This document shows, piece after piece, positions 59,216 to 64,000 of a DNA stretch of 64,000 nt; the stretch's first letter is position 1, and each line of letters opens with the position of its first letter. Under the pieces are notes generated by a model. That model did not search any database and had not been told where the DNA came from. It saw only the letters and a list, made by a program, of their open reading frames with translations. The DNA is from Chroicocephalus ridibundus (lineage: Eukaryota > Chordata > Aves > Charadriiformes > Laridae). Position numbers and translations under genes: made by a program. The stretch covers positions 49,873,313-49,937,312 of the forward strand of contig NC_086285.1 in NCBI RefSeq assembly GCF_963924245.1, written 5' to 3'.

Positions 59216-62200
59216 CTTTTGAAGTCACCAGCTCGGGATCGCAGCTCCGTACAGGAAGGGCCCCAAAAGCCCTGCGCGTAGGTCGCTGAAGCCCCTTGTA
59301 TCCCAGGCTGCCCACCTGGCACGGCTGCCTGCCCCAGCCCTCAGGGACAGCACAGGCCCCGGTGGGGTGACACCCCACTTGCCTGCCTTTGTTTTGAATG
59401 GTGCCATTTCCTGGTATCCACGCGTGTTCCCAAGCTCACTGGAATTCCAAGCTAACTCCCAAGAAACTGGGAGAGGGCTTCCCCCTTCCCTACTGAGAAC
59501 ACATTGGAGAAAATAACCCTCCCTCAGGCTTGCCTTGCTGGACTAAAACACTGTTCAACATGCACGAATGCGCTGGGGGATGGTCAGCACCTCACAACCC
59601 ACCCAAGTCTCTCTCCCGCTTCGTTTGTTCACCCTTCCATTTAGGTGGGTGCTGCTGGCAAGGCAGAGCTGCGGCCTTCCTGTTCCTAAGGCACCAGCTG
59701 CTGTTCCTGAGGCACCAGATGCCGCCATGGCTGGCCAGCTGTGTGGGGACTCCCTGTTTGACAGCTGCCCACTGACTGACTGCTAACCATTTACGTGTGG
59801 GGAGGTCATAAGCGTTTAGGGGGCTGCAATGGTAAAAGTTTGCCTTTAAAAAAGTGCGCTTGTGTTACAAAGCTTGCCAGTCCCCAGAAGATGATTAATG
59901 GCTTTGCAGATGTACAATAACCTAGTTGCATTGGCACAACTGCCAGAACCTATATTTCTTTCTTTCTTTTTTTTTTTTTTGGCTTTTATACTAAACTTCA
60001 GTCCACTTAAATCAAAGGGTTATTTCTCTTCTGTGATCCAAGGCCTGGTTCAGCACTGCAGTAGTTTTAGGAATGTCAGTGTGCATTGAACTAAGAAAGT
60101 TTCTGGTCCTGGCAGTTTGCAAGGAAGCTTTTCTTTTTCCCTTGGGGAGAGCAGGGCCATTTGCCATGGTACAAAACCTCTGCTTACCCTTTGCTACCAT
60201 TGCTGATGAAGTCTTTCACTGCAGTATGGACTGTGGAGAAGGGCTGTCTAATTCTTTGCCAAGCAGCTGCAAAATGCACTGTTAGGACAGTAACAGGAGG
60301 ATGGGGGGATGCTAATCACAGAACCTGAGGCACCTGCTTCAGTCACAGAGGCATGCCACAGTTTGGACAATGTCTGTGGGTTGTGGACAAAAGAGCTAGA
60401 CAGTGAGAGACCTTCTGGGCAGGTTGACCATCCTCAGAGACATGTCCCTAGGATGTCTCCAGCACCTCTTTCAGGGAACTTGGGAAATTTTTGGCTCTGA
60501 TGCGTTTTTGCAAACTCAACATCTCTGTGCAAAATCTTGTTGTCTCTTTTGCTCTCCCATCATCACCTCATGAAACTTCTTCCCTAGCAGCAAAGCAGGC
60601 CTGTCATCCCTTTTTTCACCCCAGCCACTGGTTTTTGTTACCTTGGCTGGGCCAGTGCTGCTGTCTGTGGGGCATTGTGATAAGCTAGAGCAGCAAACTG
60701 ATTTGAGTTAAAAAATAAACTCAAAGGTTTATTTGATAAATACCAGATCCACTCCACTTGCATAATCCCGCAACAGTTGGGCTGGGACAGCCGAAGTGGA
60801 CAGAGGCTGGGGACAGGCCTGGCCATGGATGAGAGAGCAGTGGGTCTTCAGACACAAAACCCAGGTCCAAGTCTGCAGGTTTAGGCGAGAGCCCTGCTCA
60901 CTGTGCTGGTTCTTGTGCTTACCTTGAATCCATGTGCTTTTAAAATAGCTTTGTACTTCTAGTTCTCACTGCAGGGTTAACCTGGGCCCGTGGGCTCATT
61001 GGGCATGAGGGCATTCATCGTACAGTTTACAAACGAATGAGATTTGGTGCCTGGGAAACAAAAATGCTCCTTTATAAGCCAAGAAGATGTGACTTTGTTG
61101 TCCTTCAAATGAAACCACAATGAACAGTTCTTTAGTACAAACCTTGACAACTGCAGAGGGAATGGAAAAAAGAAAATCCTAATTGCACAGCTTGGCATGC
61201 ACTGGGCAGCAATTAAAACAAAGGTGGTGGCCAGCATGCTTATTGTTCCCCGGGCAGCCTGCCCCAGTGGCCACGTGCGTTGGCTTGGGGTCTCTGTGGG
61301 GCTGTGGCACTGCAAAGAGCTCTCCCTCTGCTGTCCTCCTCAGAGGGAGCTGCAGGTCTCCGTGTCACCTCTGTCACTTGGGTCTGAAACAAACATCATC
61401 TGTGCCAGCACCTTGCACCAAATTTTGGTCACTGTGGGCAGAGAGAGGTGACATCCTGCTGGAGATGTTTTTCTCCTGCTTTTGCCCCTTGTCAGCCGTC
61501 CTGAGGTCCTTTGTTCTGACTGAGTCCTTCCCAGTGGGCAACAGACCCGAGAAAGTCCTGGTTGCGAGGGCTTCCAGCTGCACTGGACTGCGGAAAGGTG
61601 GGCCAAGCAGACATGGCACAGCAGAAAACCAAAGAGGTAGAAGCAGTAAAAATAGGTTTAAAACCTAAGTGGAAGTAAGAAGTGTTGTTGCTTAGGCTAT
61701 TAAATTTCAGGTTATGGCTAATAGTCCTAGAGCCAAGGCTGGAGTTAATCTTATTCATTAATATCTATTAGACATCAGGGTGTAAGCAATGGATTGGGAA
61801 TGAGGCTCTTGCCTTTCCATGACTAATGTATAACCTGGCAACTATTGTGTAGGAAAAGAACATCATCTCTAATTATCTTGATCTTGGCTTCAAGCTATTT
61901 AAGTGTGATAGTTGCAAAACCTGGTTATGAATAGCAATTAGAGATCCTCTTGCTTGCCTTTTACTGTATTTCAGTTCATCTGTCAAGCTGTATGTGAATC
62001 ATTAGAGGTTAGTTATGACTGGATAAGCTGCAGGCATTAAAACCAGGCACTCATTGGCATACAGATGAAAAATATGACATAATGAAGCCATAAAATACAC
62101 TTTTGTAAAAATTGTCAGCCTAGTACAGAACCACACCTTCACTGGGTACCCTCAGAAGTACTTCAGCAGCCGTTCAGGAGCAGCGAGTAACCCAGAGCAG

Positions 62201-62413
62201 TGGGAGAAACTTTGTTCTTCCAGAGAACTGCTGCGTTGGAAACATGGGCCTGGAATACCATGAGAAGGCCTTGCGTCAGGGAAAAAATCAAATCACCCGC
62301 ATGGTAGGGGCTAAAGCTCTGCTTTAATTTGGGACTCCGTATTACATCTGTCCTTGCATGTTTGCTCACACAAGGCTGCTGTTACCTTCAGCTGCCTTCA
62401 GTCTCCTCTGTAA
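59216..62413. other. Intergenic DNA upstream of EIF1B, no gene recognised
   Basis: No recognisable exon or repeat. A T-rich run with preceding CTTT units lies at about 59958-59980. By mammalian synteny the end of MYRIP would lie on this side, but I see none of its coding sequence here. Confidence 0.5.
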
Positions 62414-62795
62414 TCATGGAATCATAGAATCATTTAGGTTGGAAAAGACCCTTGGAATCATCGAGTCCAACCATCAGCTCCACTCTACAAAGTTCTCCCT
62501 TACACCATATCCCCCAACACCACATCTAAACGACTCTTAAACACATTCAGGGATGGTGACTCCACCACCTCCCTGGGCAGCCTATTCCAGTGTCTGACCG
62601 CTCTTTCTGTGAAGAATTTTTTCCTAATGTCCAGCCTAAACCTACCCTGCTGCAGCTTGAAGCCATTCCCTCTTGTTCTATCGCTAATTACCTGTGAGAA
62701 GACACCAGCACCAACCTCTCTACAATGTCCTTTCAAGTAGTTGTAGAGAGTGATGAAGTCTCCCCTCATCCTGGTAATAACCAGAATGAACAACA
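62414..62795 (-). mobile_element. CR1 LINE 3' fragment (about 380 bp)
   Basis: Its 3' end carries ATTCTATGATTCC in sense. Next come GTTGGACTCGATGATTCC and an ORF2 C-terminus with DFITLYNYLKGHCREV, GNGFKLQQGRFRLDIRKKFF and NRLPREVVESPSL. At the 5' side the sequence departs from consensus near 62770 (a short internal loss within the EKRRLRGD region), so the boundary is approximate. Confidence 0.94.
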
Positions 62796-64000
62796 TTGTT
62801 TTTAATTTCCTATAGACACTGTTCTAATATATACTACTACTATTTTTGTGTGCAGCAGTATAATATTGCAAGTTTTATTCCTTTACAAAACCAACAGGTC
62901 TGTTAATTTGATTAAGAATTGCTCCTGTAGGCAGATCCCCTGGACATGGTCTTGTGGTCTGCCGTACCAGAACATGGCAGGCTTTTGTGCTGAACTGTCC
63001 TCCACAACAGACTGGAAACCCAGACAGTTATTGATTGAAGCCCGCAGTGTTCAAAGAGCAGTTTAAGTTGCCTGAGAAAGTGATTATGCATGAAATGTGC
63101 AAACGGCACTTAGCAGCACTGATTTCCATCCTGTATTCCAGCAATGCAATTACTCTTTACACAAATTCTGCCTCACCCCAGTGCCAGAGGCGTACCTGTG
63201 CTGGCCTAATGTTGGCATCCTGAAAATCATATCTAAGTGCTGCCTGCTTGAGAGATAGGCAAAAATATTTCCATCCCTGTTTTTTTTTTCCTTGAACTGA
63301 AATCTTTCCTGCTCCTGCTACATGACTCTACCAACACTATCCAGCTGCGTTTGGAAGCTGTGCATCCCAAACCACTATGCAGAAGGCTGTCCAGTGGCTG
63401 TCTAGCAGGGAGGAAGAACCACACCAGTTTGAGAAGAAATCTTCCCTCTGTCTGCACTGCCAGCAGAACAGTTTTGCAGGTGGCTGTAACCATGCCAAGC
63501 TTGACTCGTATTTTTCCATCCAAGCTCTAATTCTGGTGCAAAGCCTCCACAGTGTGCTGAGGAAGGGTTTGGGGAGACTGGCTGATGTCTTGAGCTGTAT
63601 CCCGTGCCTGAGCCGCCCAGCTGCTAAAAAGTTGTTCCAGTAAGCATGTGCTAACTGGGAGAACTGCGCAAACCAGGAACTGTGCTGGCAGTAAACATCT
63701 GGATATCCAGTCTAACTTGTCAGAATCTGGGTTACATGCAGTTTAGTTTAGCTTCAGTACATGGTCAGATTTCAAGATACGCATGCTTTCGTTTAAAACC
63801 TGTGGGGGTTCATTCCTTTGTCAGTAATGATTGAAAGCAAGAAGATAATTTTTGTGTTAACCACTAGATGGTCCTCTTTCTCAAAGAGAAAAATAGCTCC
63901 AAAATAAAGCCAGTCCTGAATGTTAGTACAGAACAGCTTCAATGGAAACCTACATGTAATTAACAGTCTCATCTAGTTGCTTAAATTGACATGTTTTTTC
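62796..64000. other. Intergenic DNA, no gene recognised
   Basis: No exon recognised up to the window edge. The only notable element is a CTCF-like core at 63861-63872 (CCACTAGATGGT). Confidence 0.5.

Noticed and set aside
1..64000. Search for endogenous retrovirus, LTRs, tRNA and known microRNA genes
   Set aside because: I saw no gag/pol/env motifs outside CR1, no paired LTR ends, no tRNA A/B box cloverleaf and no microRNA seed hairpin that I recognise. A computed search could still find weak ones.

Overview
The window looks like avian (or wider archosaur) nuclear DNA. The only interspersed repeats I can recognise are CR1 LINEs, six of them in 64 kb, which end in the ATTCTRTG/ATTCCGTG octamers typical of avian CR1. 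The single certain gene is a vertebrate intron-containing gene with GT-AG introns and a CpG-island promoter. I see no bacterial features, operons, CRISPR arrays, rRNA or tRNA genes, and no LTR retrovirus.

The certain gene is EIF1B, on the minus strand. Four coding exons (58070-58040, 55760-55597, 54898-54797, 54226-54182) splice in frame to a 113-residue eIF1/SUI1 protein. Its C-terminus has the VKEEQ variant of EIF1B rather than the AKDDQ variant of EIF1. The promoter is a TATA-less CpG island (about 57690-58620) with a ZNF143/SBS-like site, a YY1-like site, an E-box and a GC box. The 5' leader has a long sense-strand pyrimidine tract and no upstream AUG on the EIF1B strand. The start codon context is weak (C at -3, T at +4), as expected for the autoregulated eIF1 family. 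A polyadenylation signal lies at 53859-53854.

Layout. 1-7234: no gene; an 80-bp local duplication. 7235-10907: a 5'-truncated but long CR1 LINE (minus) carrying decayed remains of the ORF1 esterase, endonuclease and reverse transcriptase. 10908-27896: no gene; a CR1 tail at 15678-15826 and a perfect hairpin at 25873-25905. 27897-28434: CR1 (minus). 28435-43974: no recognised gene; one unexplained 225-codon ORF and AT-rich candidate regulatory blocks. 43975-44345: CR1 (plus). 44346-53830: no recognised gene; the part next to EIF1B could be alternative 3' UTR or hold unrecognised exons. 53835-58620: EIF1B and its promoter. 58633-59215: CR1 (minus), its 3' end directly against the promoter. 59216-64000: intergenic, with one more CR1 (62414-62795, minus).

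In mammals EIF1B lies between MYRIP and ENTPD3 in the same orientation. By that synteny MYRIP would be expected beyond the right edge and ENTPD3 to the left, but I recognise no exon of either. I found no convincing new multi-gene system. The best leads concern the EIF1B start codon and promoter, the CR1 placed against that promoter, and a few local sequence structures.
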